Assembly (NCBI RefSeq): GCF_040947875.1
Contig: NZ_JBFRXN010000003.1
Span: 1,061,128 to 1,125,127, forward strand
Length of the DNA stretch: 64,000 bases
Source of the DNA: Pseudomonas sp. MYb118
GTDB lineage: Bacteria; Pseudomonadota; Gammaproteobacteria; Pseudomonadales; Pseudomonadaceae
Reading direction: 5' to 3'
This document shows, piece by piece, positions 35,635 to 44,157 of the stretch. Position 1 is the first letter of the stretch. Every line of letters begins with the position of its first letter. The position numbers and the translations under genes were made by a program. The notes beneath the pieces are model-generated. The model was given only the letters and a program-made list of their open reading frames with translations, was not told where the DNA came from and searched no databases.

Positions 35635-37887
35635 CTAATGCGTGACGTCAAAGAAAATCTCGTCATATAAATCGGGGATTTCCAACACTGTCAACAAAAT
35701 AGAAAACTTACCCAACCCCGCCGGTGATACAAATGATAACGTCCACCTCGCGTTTTCCCAAGATTCCATACCGACACGCTGGGCACCTTTTGGCAGCAAA
35801 TTAACGCGATCTGGAGTATTGCGCGCCTCCAAATAAAGAGTTTTTCCGCTGATTTCGGGCAACATTGCATGAAACTCAAGCAAATATCCGCCGCTCACGC
35901 GGTTTATTAAATTATAGGTATCCCAATCTGACAGAGCAACATGTTCCAGCTTACACCTGATCACGTCTCTTATCTTCTTCGATCGGACACTACAGAGGGG
36001 CAATACTATAGGAGCAGGGACTTCCCTGGCTGCCACAGCCAATTCAAAAGTCCCCTCCCCCTCCGCAGATACTTCCCAACTGTAGATATCTACCTCAGTA
36101 TTGAAATCAGGCTGACTCACGACACTTATGCCCATCCCGTCTTGCTTATCACATTGAAGTATGAATGGGACGCCACTTATCGGGCTACCTGCCTTCGGAA
36201 CCAAGGTGAGCGTTTTCGTATCTCCAGAAAAGAAGAAAATACCCTCCTGACCTGGCGGCAATCCATCCATATTGACTTCAACCTCGTCCACTAAATCAGC
36301 CGAAATCACTTTACTATCAGGCAATTTAAAATTCTGAGTGATCTGATCACCCCACACTTCCAATCTGAAAATTCCGCTCCTATTGAGAGCTTCAATTTTC
36401 CACGAATGCGGATTGGTAGATTCAGGTGTGATTATTAAGTCACCAGGTTCCAAATTGCTTATCGGAAAAGCTCTGAGCTCTAACGGATATCCTGGTAGCG
36501 GACTATTCTCCGTATATCTCAACGTGATACTGCTATTCTCCCCTCTGAAAAATAGCGACTTTTCAGAAAATGGCTCACCATCCAACTGAACTTCAGCTAT
36601 TTCTTCTCTCAAATGACGCGACATCACCTTGCACATTGGTAACTTAATACCGGTGATGCCAGGAGGTCCGTTCACCTCCACTTCAAACGTACCACTATCA
36701 GTATGTGAATTTATAATCCAAGTACGCGCATCAGTATCGCCGATCGGTGTAACAGAGAGATTTTCTGGACGGACGCCCATGAGTGCTTTCGCACTCAGCA
36801 CCAATGGCAAGTTTTGCAAAGGGCTGCCGTCTCTGTATCTCAGGATGACCGTTTGAGGTTCATTTCTGAAGAACTGAATTTCTGCAGGAGGAGATGCAAC
36901 ACCGCCAACTAAAACCTCGACCACTTCTTCCATCAAATTTTCAGGCGTTACCCAGATCAGCAACTCCCATGGAAGGTCGACGTCAGCACTGTAAATGGCC
37001 AATGTCACAAGCCCTCTCAAGTCGCCAGCCGACGTCACCTGCCAACTAACTTTGCCATCCACCACCGGCACACTTGCACCAAACTCTGGCGATGCGGTGA
37101 GCGTCAGCCCCCCAGGATCCACAACCGCGAGAGTGAGCATTCGGGCTATGTCTTCAGGAATTTCGACCGTCACCTCGTTCGCTTGGGCTCGAATCAACGC
37201 GGCTGTTTTGCCAAACGCCACCTCATGGCCATTCACCTTCAACGTGGCCTTCTTCCACGGGCTATCGGTAAAACCGGTGAACGGAAAATCCATCGTTTTG
37301 GTTTCATTGTCATAAGGGTTTTTGAAGCTGGCGGTAATGGTCTGCTTGCCTTCCTTGGCAACGGTATATTGGAAATCACTGACGCCAGAATCGTTGGTGG
37401 CAACTGTGGTGCTCACCCCATCGACTACCCACTCGACTTCGATACCTTTTACGAGAGCCTGCGTATAGAAAGACTTGAGAGTGACGGACGCCAGCAATGT
37501 TTGCCCAATGACAGGAGCGCGAATCGGGGCGCGACTGCTTGCAATGACGCAGCGGAAATGCCCCAGCTTCAAATTGATGATGTGGGGTTTGGCGGTATAT
37601 CCGCTGCGCAGCCACATTTCCATATCACGGTCTTCGCCGATGGCCGGACAATGCAGTTTGAAGGCCGCGCCGGTCGCAGGCAGGTCCTGAAATTCACCGA
37701 GCGCAGGCTCGATGCTGATGGAAGATGAGGTATCCCCGACGATCTGATGACAGGCAATCTGGTTGGTCATCCAGAGGCTGTCAGGCTCGGGAGTGATGCT
37801 CAGGAAGTGACATTGCTGCGCTTCTGCACCGTGGCAGATGTATACAGGGCTTGATGTATCGGCGGCGGATTGGGGTTTAATGCTCAT
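35635..37887 (-). CDS. Ig-like array gene 4
   Basis: A 750-residue relative of gene 3. The first 320 residues are nearly identical to gene 3 (a few substitutions, for example TVVKEG/TVAKEG and NPYDDE/NPYDNE). The next three repeat units are clearly diverged (for example GPPGITGIKLPMCKV against GPPGITGFKSPPCKV), and the last 100 residues are unrelated. This constant-head, variable-tail pattern suggests gene conversion or recombination among members. There is no export signal. ATG 37887 is preceded by GAGG and a 7-base spacer identical to genes 2 and 3. Function is unknown. Confidence 0.8.
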   Translation of the reverse strand: MSIKPQSAADTSSPVYICHGAEAQQCHFLSITPEPDSLWMTNQIACHQIVGDTSSSISIEPALGEFQDLPATGAAFKLHCPAIGEDRDMEMWLRSGYTAKPHIINLKLGHFRCVIASSRAPIRAPVIGQTLLASVTLKSFYTQALVKGIEVEWVVDGVSTTVATNDSGVSDFQYTVAKEGKQTITASFKNPYDNETKTMDFPFTGFTDSPWKKATLKVNGHEVAFGKTAALIRAQANEVTVEIPEDIARMLTLAVVDPGGLTLTASPEFGASVPVVDGKVSWQVTSAGDLRGLVTLAIYSADVDLPWELLIWVTPENLMEEVVEVLVGGVASPPAEIQFFRNEPQTVILRYRDGSPLQNLPLVLSAKALMGVRPENLSVTPIGDTDARTWIINSHTDSGTFEVEVNGPPGITGIKLPMCKVMSRHLREEIAEVQLDGEPFSEKSLFFRGENSSITLRYTENSPLPGYPLELRAFPISNLEPGDLIITPESTNPHSWKIEALNRSGIFRLEVWGDQITQNFKLPDSKVISADLVDEVEVNMDGLPPGQEGIFFFSGDTKTLTLVPKAGSPISGVPFILQCDKQDGMGISVVSQPDFNTEVDIYSWEVSAEGEGTFELAVAAREVPAPIVLPLCSVRSKKIRDVIRCKLEHVALSDWDTYNLINRVSGGYLLEFHAMLPEISGKTLYLEARNTPDRVNLLPKGAQRVGMESWENARWTLSFVSPAGLGKFSILLTVLEIPDLYDEIFFDVTH

Positions 37888-37961
37888 CACAAGGCCTCGG
37901 GAGTCAGAGACGGTTCGAGTTACTGTTCCGTTTAACTATCGAGGTAATGCGCGGAATGCGG

Positions 37962-37981
37962 AACTGTCAGAAATGACAGTT
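37962..37981. promoter_or_regulatory. array operator, copy 3
   Basis: AACTGTCAGAAATGACAGTT, identical to copy 1, 75-94 bases upstream of gene 4 and followed by CAATTAGAAC. The flanking hundred bases are almost the same as those upstream of genes 2 and 3. Confidence 0.75.
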
Positions 37982-38121
37982 CAATTAGAACGAATGGAAA
38001 TAACCAGTTTTACCGATCCGCGAAATACTCACATCAATGAATTTCTGCAAACGCAGAGCAAGGGAGTTTGAAATCCGAAGAGGCCGTTGACGTCAAATCT
38101 CCCGAGTCGACCGATCAGAAA

Positions 38122-38790
38122 TCAACTGCCGCCATAAGAACCAAAATCAACCACGACCTCCACCACACATTCGCCATCCGGAAGTGCAGCCACCGCCTGT
38201 ATCTTTCTGACGCCTGGGGTCTTGTACACCACGGGCAACATTGCAGCTTTTCCCCCGGGTCCAGTTGCCACGGTTTGGCTTTCATGGTCGGGAACGTCGA
38301 ACGTGACCGGGATATCGCTGACAGGGCTACCGTTGGAGATGATTTGCACCGCGGATGCGTACACAAGATTGATCTGCGCCAGCACCTTCGTGGGTGGATA
38401 GGGTAAATAATGGTCGATCAGATTGATGAACCTGACATGGAAATCCGAGATTCGGCACGGGATCGTCAGTGGCCCCTCTGCATCGGCGGAGTAGACGACC
38501 AGAGTGGCGGACGCTTTTCCGCTGGCTCTAGGTGTTACCTGCCAGACGCACGCGCCTTCGACCACATCAACAGGTTCGTCAAAAGGAGGTACCGCAGTGA
38601 AACTCTGGCTGTCACTATCACCAAGGCCGAGCCGGAGCTTTTCGATTTCATCTGAAGTAACTTCCACTCTGATTTCGTTGGGTTGCCCTTTGGATAATTT
38701 TATATCGTCTCCGGGGCCAACTTCATTACCATTAATAAATACTGTTCCCCACCCAGACTGGGCGAAACCCAAACTCTTTACTTTGCTCAT
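38122..38790 (-). CDS. Ig-like array gene 5, short member
   Basis: A 222-residue protein with two beta domains. The first (GWGTVFINGNEVGPGDDIKL ... EIRVEV ... LRLGLGD ... VYSADAEGPLTIPC) is the VNG module that follows the constant head in the long members. The second (NGSPVSDIPVTFDVPDHESQT ... GPGGKAAMLPVVYKTPGVRKIQAVAAL) follows the Big-1 Ig pattern of a Gly-rich turn and final strand. GGAGG six bases before ATG 38790 fixes the start. There is no export signal. It could be cotranscribed with the two upstream short members; no operator copy lies directly before it. Confidence 0.78.
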   Translation of the reverse strand: MSKVKSLGFAQSGWGTVFINGNEVGPGDDIKLSKGQPNEIRVEVTSDEIEKLRLGLGDSDSQSFTAVPPFDEPVDVVEGACVWQVTPRASGKASATLVVYSADAEGPLTIPCRISDFHVRFINLIDHYLPYPPTKVLAQINLVYASAVQIISNGSPVSDIPVTFDVPDHESQTVATGPGGKAAMLPVVYKTPGVRKIQAVAALPDGECVVEVVVDFGSYGGS

Positions 38791-38945
38791 GATCCACCTC
38801 CGATGTTTAGGGCGATGTGTAAAGGACTCTTACTTCCCGGCATTCCCATGAAACTTGAACCATGCAGCTTGGAAAGAGCCCGAAATAATGGCTGTCTAGA
38901 TTCGATTTGAGCGATCTGTTTTATTATCCGCCACAACCGACAAAC

Positions 38946-39653
38946 TCACGGCCAAGGCATACTCCAAGCCCTGCAACGCAAACTGAAACCACTGTCTGAC
39001 ATATGGTTGGCTATATTCAAAGTCGAATCCAGCGACGTGTCTTTATCGAACGTCATCTTCCACGCGTAGACGCCATTTTCTGCAACGCAGGAGTTCCCCA
39101 ATGGCGGTTCGAAAGATGGCGCAGGCCCGGGTTTATCAGTACTTGAAGCACCTCTTGTCAGGACCAGTTTTTCGGCGAACAGAGGACTCCCGGGTTTGAT
39201 TTGAATCCTCAGCCAATTGACATGGAGGGTCGCGCCGTAGCGAATCCCGGTGCTCTGGAAATCCGGATAAGGTAGATCGTCGACTCTGACCAGTTCGATT
39301 TCATCGGTCACGTTGGCCGACATAACCCAACATGCACGCGAGCTAGGGAGTTCGGCTTCATGGCTGTAGAACACCAGGGTCATGGTGCCGCTCAGCCCCT
39401 CTCCTGTCTTCAACTGCCATCTGAACTCGCCATTGTCCGAATGGACTGGTGTTTGGAAGCTCGGCGTCGCTTCGACGACCAGATTTCCCGCTTCAACCTT
39501 TTCCAGCATGATGCTTTCGAAAACGTTCGCAGGCGCTTTCAAGGTAATGTTATTGGTTGCGCCACGAACCAGGACAATCGGCCGACCCGATCCAACGGGC
39601 TTGCCATTGACTGACAATGTAGTTTGAGCCCACGAGCGCTTTGAATCGTTCAT
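38946..39653 (-). CDS. Ig-like array gene 6, short member
   Basis: A 235-residue member starting MNDSKRSWAQTTLSVNGKPVGSG, followed by the usual SGTMTLVFYSHEAELP...C and MSANVTDEIELV strand, then a second domain with SPLFAEKLVLTRG. The start was moved to ATG 39653 because GAGAGGA lies seven bases upstream and this aligns the N-terminus with genes 5 and 7; the longer frame begins at 39752. No enzyme motif or targeting signal is seen. Its likely operon is 7-6-5. Confidence 0.75.
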   Translation of the reverse strand: MNDSKRSWAQTTLSVNGKPVGSGRPIVLVRGATNNITLKAPANVFESIMLEKVEAGNLVVEATPSFQTPVHSDNGEFRWQLKTGEGLSGTMTLVFYSHEAELPSSRACWVMSANVTDEIELVRVDDLPYPDFQSTGIRYGATLHVNWLRIQIKPGSPLFAEKLVLTRGASSTDKPGPAPSFEPPLGNSCVAENGVYAWKMTFDKDTSLDSTLNIANHMSDSGFSLRCRAWSMPWP

Positions 39654-39794
39654 GATTAATCCTCTCGCCTGTACGCCAAGTAGATCGGACGCACGAGTCC
39701 CGTGCCTATTCACGACTAATACTTCATAACTTTCAAACTCAACACTGCTCATGCGGGTGCAACAGTCTTTATGAACCGATTGTCCACATTGGTT

Positions 39795-40451
39795 TTACAC
39801 AACATCCACCAAAAGGGTGGCCGACACGAATACTCCGGGGGCGTACTCAGCTTCAGCTGTGAAAGTGCGCAATCCCACAGTGCTGTACTTGAAAGCATTT
39901 GTAGTCACGACGCCCGCGCCGTCCGTTCTGCTTACGTAAGGTTCATGATCAGGCCTGAAAAAATTCACTAATGCTCCTGAGATCGGGCTTTCATCCGGAT
40001 ATGTGAGCATCAAATCCACGCCGTACCAGTCACCTACCTTGATACTCAACCGATCTGGCGGCAGCGGAGCAGGCTGCCAGACGGATCGAAACCAGAACCT
40101 GAGAATGGGGGCGGCCTTGACGACTCGACAAGCCATTCCGAGCGGAGTGGGCATATCCTGGCTGTAGGCAATGAGCGTAATCGGCCCGCTGTAACTGGGC
40201 TCAAAACTGATCAGTGTGGTAAATCGGAGGTTCTCGCGTACGAGGTCCTCACCCCAGTCGGGTGAGGCTACTGGCTCTGGTCGCCCGCCGTCGGCGTGGC
40301 CCAAGCGTAACGTCCGTACGGCCTGATCGGGTATTGACACTTCTATCTTGTTGTCGGCGCTAGGGCGCAGGTTACCGGTCATACCGGGCAGCCACTCCAC
40401 ACCATTGATTACGATGGTTGCCTGTTTCCAAGGATCATCTGCATTGGCCAT
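39795..40451 (-). CDS. Ig-like array gene 7, short member
   Basis: A 218-residue member: MANADDPWKQATIVINGVEWLPG opens the VNG module, and the second domain (DESPISGALVNFFRPDHEPYVSRTDGAGVVTTNAFKYSTVGLRTFTAEAEY) is a recognisable Big-1-type Ig domain. GAGGG seven bases upstream supports ATG 40451. An array operator lies 69-88 bases upstream, so this gene probably heads a 7-6-5 operon. Function is unknown. Confidence 0.78.
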   Translation of the reverse strand: MANADDPWKQATIVINGVEWLPGMTGNLRPSADNKIEVSIPDQAVRTLRLGHADGGRPEPVASPDWGEDLVRENLRFTTLISFEPSYSGPITLIAYSQDMPTPLGMACRVVKAAPILRFWFRSVWQPAPLPPDRLSIKVGDWYGVDLMLTYPDESPISGALVNFFRPDHEPYVSRTDGAGVVTTNAFKYSTVGLRTFTAEAEYAPGVFVSATLLVDVV

Positions 40452-40519
40452 AACCAAACCCTCAAGTCGCTATCCGAAAAGGACCAAACCTGACTATCAG
40501 GGCATATTCCATTTTGCGT

Positions 40520-40539
40520 AACTGTCAGATGTGACAGTT
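40520..40539. promoter_or_regulatory. array operator, copy 4
   Basis: AACTGTCAGATGTGACAGTT, upstream of gene 7 and followed by CAGTTAGAACC. The flanks no longer match copies 1-3, so the palindrome plus TTAGAAC box is what selection has kept. Confidence 0.75.
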
Positions 40540-40602
40540 CAGTTAGAACCATTCGAGATAATCGGCGCTTCAATCAAACCCATTGTGGTCAACAGCCCTC
40601 CG

Positions 40603-40642
40603 TAAAAAAAGGCAGATCAGGTGCATCCTGTTCTGCCTTTTC
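40603..40642 (-). terminator. rho-independent terminator after the small lipoprotein gene
   Basis: AAGGCAGA..CAGG and CCTG..TCTGCCTT pair around TGCAT. On the minus strand the stem is followed by seven T (40610-40604), 20 bases after the lipoprotein stop. The shorter T run on the other strand could give weak activity there too. Confidence 0.88.
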
Positions 40643-40663
40643 CTTGGGCGCGAACGCTGGCAA

Positions 40664-40888
40664 TCACTGAGTGACGCAACGAGTGGTCGTAGTCACTCGC
40701 GTCACCTCGCCATTCTCACCCCGTACATCGCCCAGCACATCGGTTTGATCCGTGGCCTGACAGGTACGCACCGGCGGCGGTGGCGGGGTTACGACGGGAG
40801 GGGGTGGAGGACTGGCGCAACCGGCAAGCATTGCGGCGCAGAAGGTCAGCGACAAGGCTGTATAAACGCGTTTCCCAGGATTTTTCAT
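40664..40888 (-). CDS. small proline-rich lipoprotein
   Basis: A 74-residue lipoprotein: MKNPGKRVYTALSLTFCAAMLAGC carries the signal and lipobox, followed by ASPPPPPVVTPPPPPVRTC, a proline linker, and a short Thr-rich tail (EVTRVTTTTRCVTQ) with two Cys that may pair. The Pro linker suggests a peptide that spans some distance from the membrane. No family is recognised. A strong terminator follows directly, so the gene is a complete unit. Confidence 0.75.
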   Translation of the reverse strand: MKNPGKRVYTALSLTFCAAMLAGCASPPPPPVVTPPPPPVRTCQATDQTDVLGDVRGENGEVTRVTTTTRCVTQ

Positions 40889-41030
40889 AGGTTGACCCGC
40901 GATAAGTGATCGACACCTTTTTGTGACAACAGAACGGGCGTGCTAAATCCGTACTGCTGTCATAAAAAGTGTTCGTTATGCTCAATCACTGGCCGAATGC
41001 CGGGCAAAACCCTGGAAAAGCTGGCATTTG

Positions 41031-41282
41031 TTACGTCGTGGGGTCGGGATAATGCAGGGTGTTGCTCTGCAATTCGTAGCGCAACTCTTCGATCAGCGCC
41101 GAAACCGATTCGGCCGATTGCAGTTTGGCGATATTCAGGCCACTGATCACCAGGTCGACCTGCCCCGAGACAGGGTGATAGAGCTTGACCGTCAATGAGT
41201 GGTCACCCGAGATCGAGCACTCGCACGCCAGGGGCGAGAAACTGCGCTCGATCAGCATGCGCAACTGGGCCAGGGAAATCAT
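41031..41282 (-). CDS. DUF1652 domain protein
   Basis: An 83-residue protein beginning MISLAQLRMLIERSFSPLACEC, then SLTVKLYHPVSGQVDLVISGL and an Arg/Glu-rich helix (ALIEELRYELQS). This pattern is that of DUF1652, a small family found mainly in Pseudomonas with unknown role. The start was set at ATG 41282 from family resemblance; no good ribosome site is visible, and upstream in-frame ATGs at 41327 and 41384 exist. The short size and cytosolic character suggest an accessory or regulatory peptide. Confidence 0.75.
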   Translation of the reverse strand: MISLAQLRMLIERSFSPLACECSISGDHSLTVKLYHPVSGQVDLVISGLNIAKLQSAESVSALIEELRYELQSNTLHYPDPTT

Positions 41283-41451
41283 TGTTGCGGGGCCGTCAGT
41301 CGTGTTTCGGCGTGAGTCATAAACCATTCCTTTAGCATCAGGGGGCAATACGCAGGCGATTCGAAGACACCTGCTGCACCCCATCAGCCTAAGAACGCGC
41401 GCCTCGGCTCAACACCTGAATTTGCACCACACGCCCTAGTGCATTTGCACT

Positions 41452-42948
41452 CTACCGCTGCCCCTTCCCCCGCCACTCCCCGGAAAACAACCCACGCTCG
41501 CGCGCCCACACAATGGCCTCGCTGCGACTGTGTACATCGAGCTTGAAGTACACCGTCGCCACATGGTTGCGCACGGTGTTGGGCGCCAGTTTCAGGCGGG
41601 CGGCGATTTCCTTGTCGGCCAGGCCTTCGCAGATCAGCCCCAGCACATCGCGCTCGCGGGCGGTCAGGTCGGCGAAGGAGGCGTTGGGCAGTTTCGGTTT
41701 GTTGACGTTCTTAACGTTGGCCAGTTTTTCGATCAGCGTGCGGCTGAACCACGAGGCATCCTTCATCACTTCTTCGATGGCCGCCACCAGTTCCAGCTCA
41801 GTGCGCTTGCGCTCGGTGATGTCCATCAACACCAGCAGGTAGCAGGGTCGGTCCTGGATGTTCACGGTGTCGGCAGACACCGCGCAGTCGATCAGTTCAC
41901 TGTCTTTCTTGCGCACGCTGACGTCGATGCGATCCAGGCTGCCGGCCTTTTCCAGTGCTGCGAACAATCGGGTGCGCGCGCCCTTGTCGTGGATGAAGTC
42001 GACTTCGGCCAGGGTCTTGCCGAGCAGTTCTTCACTGGGATAAGCCAGGGTTTCGAGGAAGGCTTCATTGACGTCCAGCACCACCTGGTCGGCGGCGCTG
42101 CACACCACGATGGGGACGGGAGTCAGGCGATACGCCTTGGCGAAACGTTCCTCGCTCTGGCGCAGGGCGATTTCAGCCTTGCGTCGAGGTTCCATGTCGA
42201 CGAAGGAGAACAGCATGCAATCCTCGTCGTTTAGCTCCAGGGGCTGGCCGGCCACGATCACCTGTTTGCTGCCGCCAGCGGGCAATCGCAGGTCGGCCTG
42301 CATCTGCGGAATGGTGGCGTGCTGGCGCAGGCGCTCGATCGCCAGGTCTTTGTTTTCGGCGTCTTCGAGCACGTCCAGTTCGTAGGCCGATGTGCCAATG
42401 ACTTGCTCGCGCGAATAGCCGGTCATTTCCAGGAAGCCGGTGTTGACCTTGATGTAACGAAGATCACTGAGTCGGCAGATCACCGCCGGCGCCGGATTGG
42501 CATTGAAGGTTTTTTCGAAGCGTTGCTCGGCGCTGGCCCATTCGGTGACATCATCCATGATCAGTGCCAGCGACTCCGGTTCGTCTTGGCGGTCGGTCAG
42601 CACCATGCTGCGCACTTTATGCACCCAGGTGCGTTCCTCATCCCCGGTCGGCATCACTTCCACCAGCATATCGCTGAAGGTCTCGCCGCGCGCCACACGG
42701 TGGATCGGGTAGTTGTCGGGACTGATCACATGATTGTTGCGGTAACGCAGCGCGAAGCGCTTGGCGTACTCCTCGGCATTCGCCCCCAGCTCGCCGACCT
42801 CGGTGACGCCGTGCATGGCCAGCGCGGCGTCATTGGCCCAGAGGATGGTCTGATCCAGTTCCAGCAGGATCACGCCATCGGACAGACCGGCGATGATCTG
42901 CTGCAACTGACGGCGATTGGTTTCGGTCGTGAGGACGTCCTGGCTCAT
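41452..42948 (-). CDS. multi-PAS LuxR-type transcription regulator
   Basis: A 498-residue cytosolic regulator with three PAS-like domains (about residues 10-130, 140-260 and 270-390; for example QQIIAGLSDGVILLELDQTILWAND and YIKVNTGFLEMTGYSREQVIG) and a C-terminal LuxR/FixJ helix-turn-helix (LTARERDVLGLICEGLADKEIAARLKLAPNTVRNHVATVYFKL). No kinase or receiver is present, so it is a one-component sensor. GGAG five bases before ATG 42948 fixes the start. Its GC-rich composition is unlike the Ig-like genes either side, but its position 139 bases downstream of gene 8 makes it a candidate controller of the array. Confidence 0.87.
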   Translation of the reverse strand: MSQDVLTTETNRRQLQQIIAGLSDGVILLELDQTILWANDAALAMHGVTEVGELGANAEEYAKRFALRYRNNHVISPDNYPIHRVARGETFSDMLVEVMPTGDEERTWVHKVRSMVLTDRQDEPESLALIMDDVTEWASAEQRFEKTFNANPAPAVICRLSDLRYIKVNTGFLEMTGYSREQVIGTSAYELDVLEDAENKDLAIERLRQHATIPQMQADLRLPAGGSKQVIVAGQPLELNDEDCMLFSFVDMEPRRKAEIALRQSEERFAKAYRLTPVPIVVCSAADQVVLDVNEAFLETLAYPSEELLGKTLAEVDFIHDKGARTRLFAALEKAGSLDRIDVSVRKKDSELIDCAVSADTVNIQDRPCYLLVLMDITERKRTELELVAAIEEVMKDASWFSRTLIEKLANVKNVNKPKLPNASFADLTARERDVLGLICEGLADKEIAARLKLAPNTVRNHVATVYFKLDVHSRSEAIVWARERGLFSGEWRGKGQR

Positions 42949-43087
42949 TGGCTCTCCACAATGTTGCGCGCCCGACAAATGGCGCTCTGTGAAGATTCCG
43001 ACCGCAGCGTTCAGTGATCGTGCGGTTGCATGTGCCGCCAGGCCTGCACCGGCGAAACCGACAGTTTGCTGGCCGCCGTTTTCGACC

Positions 43088-43780
43088 TCACGCCTGCAAC
43101 GCAAGGAACTCGAAACCCACCTTCTCCGCGATGCCGTCGGCCTCGAGCCACACGGTGAACGGCGCGGCGGTGTCGGCTGGGTCGAAAGTCACTCGCCACC
43201 AAATATCCAGATTTTCGATCACCTGCGGCTCTACGGGAAACACCGCGGGAACATCCTGTTCGCCCGTCACCGTTAACGTTATTTTCTTACCGAACAGGCC
43301 CTTCCCAACAGGAAACAAATGAAAGCCGAGGGTTTTATCGCGAGCAACGGCAACAATGCCGCGATGTGCGAAAAACCCATTGGTATTCGACGCTTGCAGA
43401 TAAACTCTTGAGTTCGGGTACCAGGGATGATCAGCCTTATAGGTTTTGCAGGGAAAGACCAGCATTTCATCAACGCTGCGACTGTAAAGAACCAATGTAA
43501 AAGGTACGCCTGTATCTCGCGGGTTTATCGTGAACTCCAGTTTCCCCGCCTCTGGTATCACCCAGGTATCGGGATCCGGCGTGATCTCGACGTCAGCCCC
43601 GCCTTCCGCTACTCCCAGCCGAAACGAGCCCCACCTCGTGGGTATATTAAGGCTCAATTTATTGTCAAAGTTGTTCTGTAATAACAGTGGCGCATCTCGA
43701 GTTTGTCTGTTGTTGCCCATTTGCATCCAGACGTCTTTAAAAGGACTGTCTTCCTGCGTGACCTCGTTATTACTTGTCAT
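43088..43780 (-). CDS. Ig-like array gene 8, outlying short member
   Basis: A 230-residue member separated from the rest of the array by the regulator and two small genes. It keeps the SPFKDVWMQMGN opening and the VPFTLVLYSRSVDEMLVFPCKTY strand pair, then a diverged second domain (GKGLFGKKITLTVTGEQDVPAVFP). GAGG six bases before ATG 43780 supports the start. An array operator variant lies 73-92 bases upstream. No export signal is seen and the function is unknown. Confidence 0.75.
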   Translation of the reverse strand: MTSNNEVTQEDSPFKDVWMQMGNNRQTRDAPLLLQNNFDNKLSLNIPTRWGSFRLGVAEGGADVEITPDPDTWVIPEAGKLEFTINPRDTGVPFTLVLYSRSVDEMLVFPCKTYKADHPWYPNSRVYLQASNTNGFFAHRGIVAVARDKTLGFHLFPVGKGLFGKKITLTVTGEQDVPAVFPVEPQVIENLDIWWRVTFDPADTAAPFTVWLEADGIAEKVGFEFLALQA

Positions 43781-43852
43781 AACCCACCTCTTGATGCTCA
43801 GAAATGAACTAATTCAGAGGGCTTTACTATTGGAGAAAATTGAACATACAAC

Positions 43853-43872
43853 CACTGTCAGATATGACAGTT
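43853..43872. promoter_or_regulatory. array operator, copy 5
   Basis: CCACTGTCAGATATGACAGTTTATTAGATC region: the core CTGTCA-GATA-TGACAG is intact, the outer pairs and the TTAGAAC box are slightly degenerate. It is upstream of gene 8. Confidence 0.68.
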
Positions 43873-44100
43873 TATTAGATCAAAAATAGCGAGACGGGTA
43901 GCCTTTAATAATAAAAAAGCCACTCGAACCGGTCTCAAAAATGCGTAGCGGAACGCGAAATTTCTGCGCCATCAGGTCCGCTCACCCTGACGCCCTCTCT
44001 CAGGAAAATGATGGCGGCACTTTGCCAGAAATGGGTGCCCAGTCATCCTACAACTTCCAGTTGACATTCCCTGAAACACTCGCAAATAATCGCCGCCAAT

Positions 44101-44120
44101 GTTGTACGACGACGTATAAC
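44101..44120. promoter_or_regulatory. uronate-cluster operator upstream of oprD
   Basis: GTTGTACGACGACGTATAAC, followed by AAAAA, 38 bases before the GTG of the porin gene. It matches 16 of 20 positions of the element before udh. The TNGTACGAC half-site looks like a FadR/GntR-type operator; no such regulator gene is in the window. Confidence 0.6.
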
Positions 44121-44157
44121 AAAAAATAAAAACAACAAAAAACAAGGGAGCGTCACT

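Noticed and set aside
28122..40451. Toxin-immunity (polymorphic toxin) cassette array
   Set aside because: Head-constant, tail-variable layout is suggestive, but no nuclease, deaminase or pore-forming motif and no small immunity-like genes between members were seen; kept only as a question.
40603..40642. Small RNA hairpin
   Set aside because: The stem with a T run on the minus strand directly after the lipoprotein stop is explained as an ordinary terminator.
28122..43780. Prophage or integrative element
   Set aside because: No integrase, transposase, structural phage gene, tRNA-end duplication or attachment repeat was found at the borders despite the different base composition.
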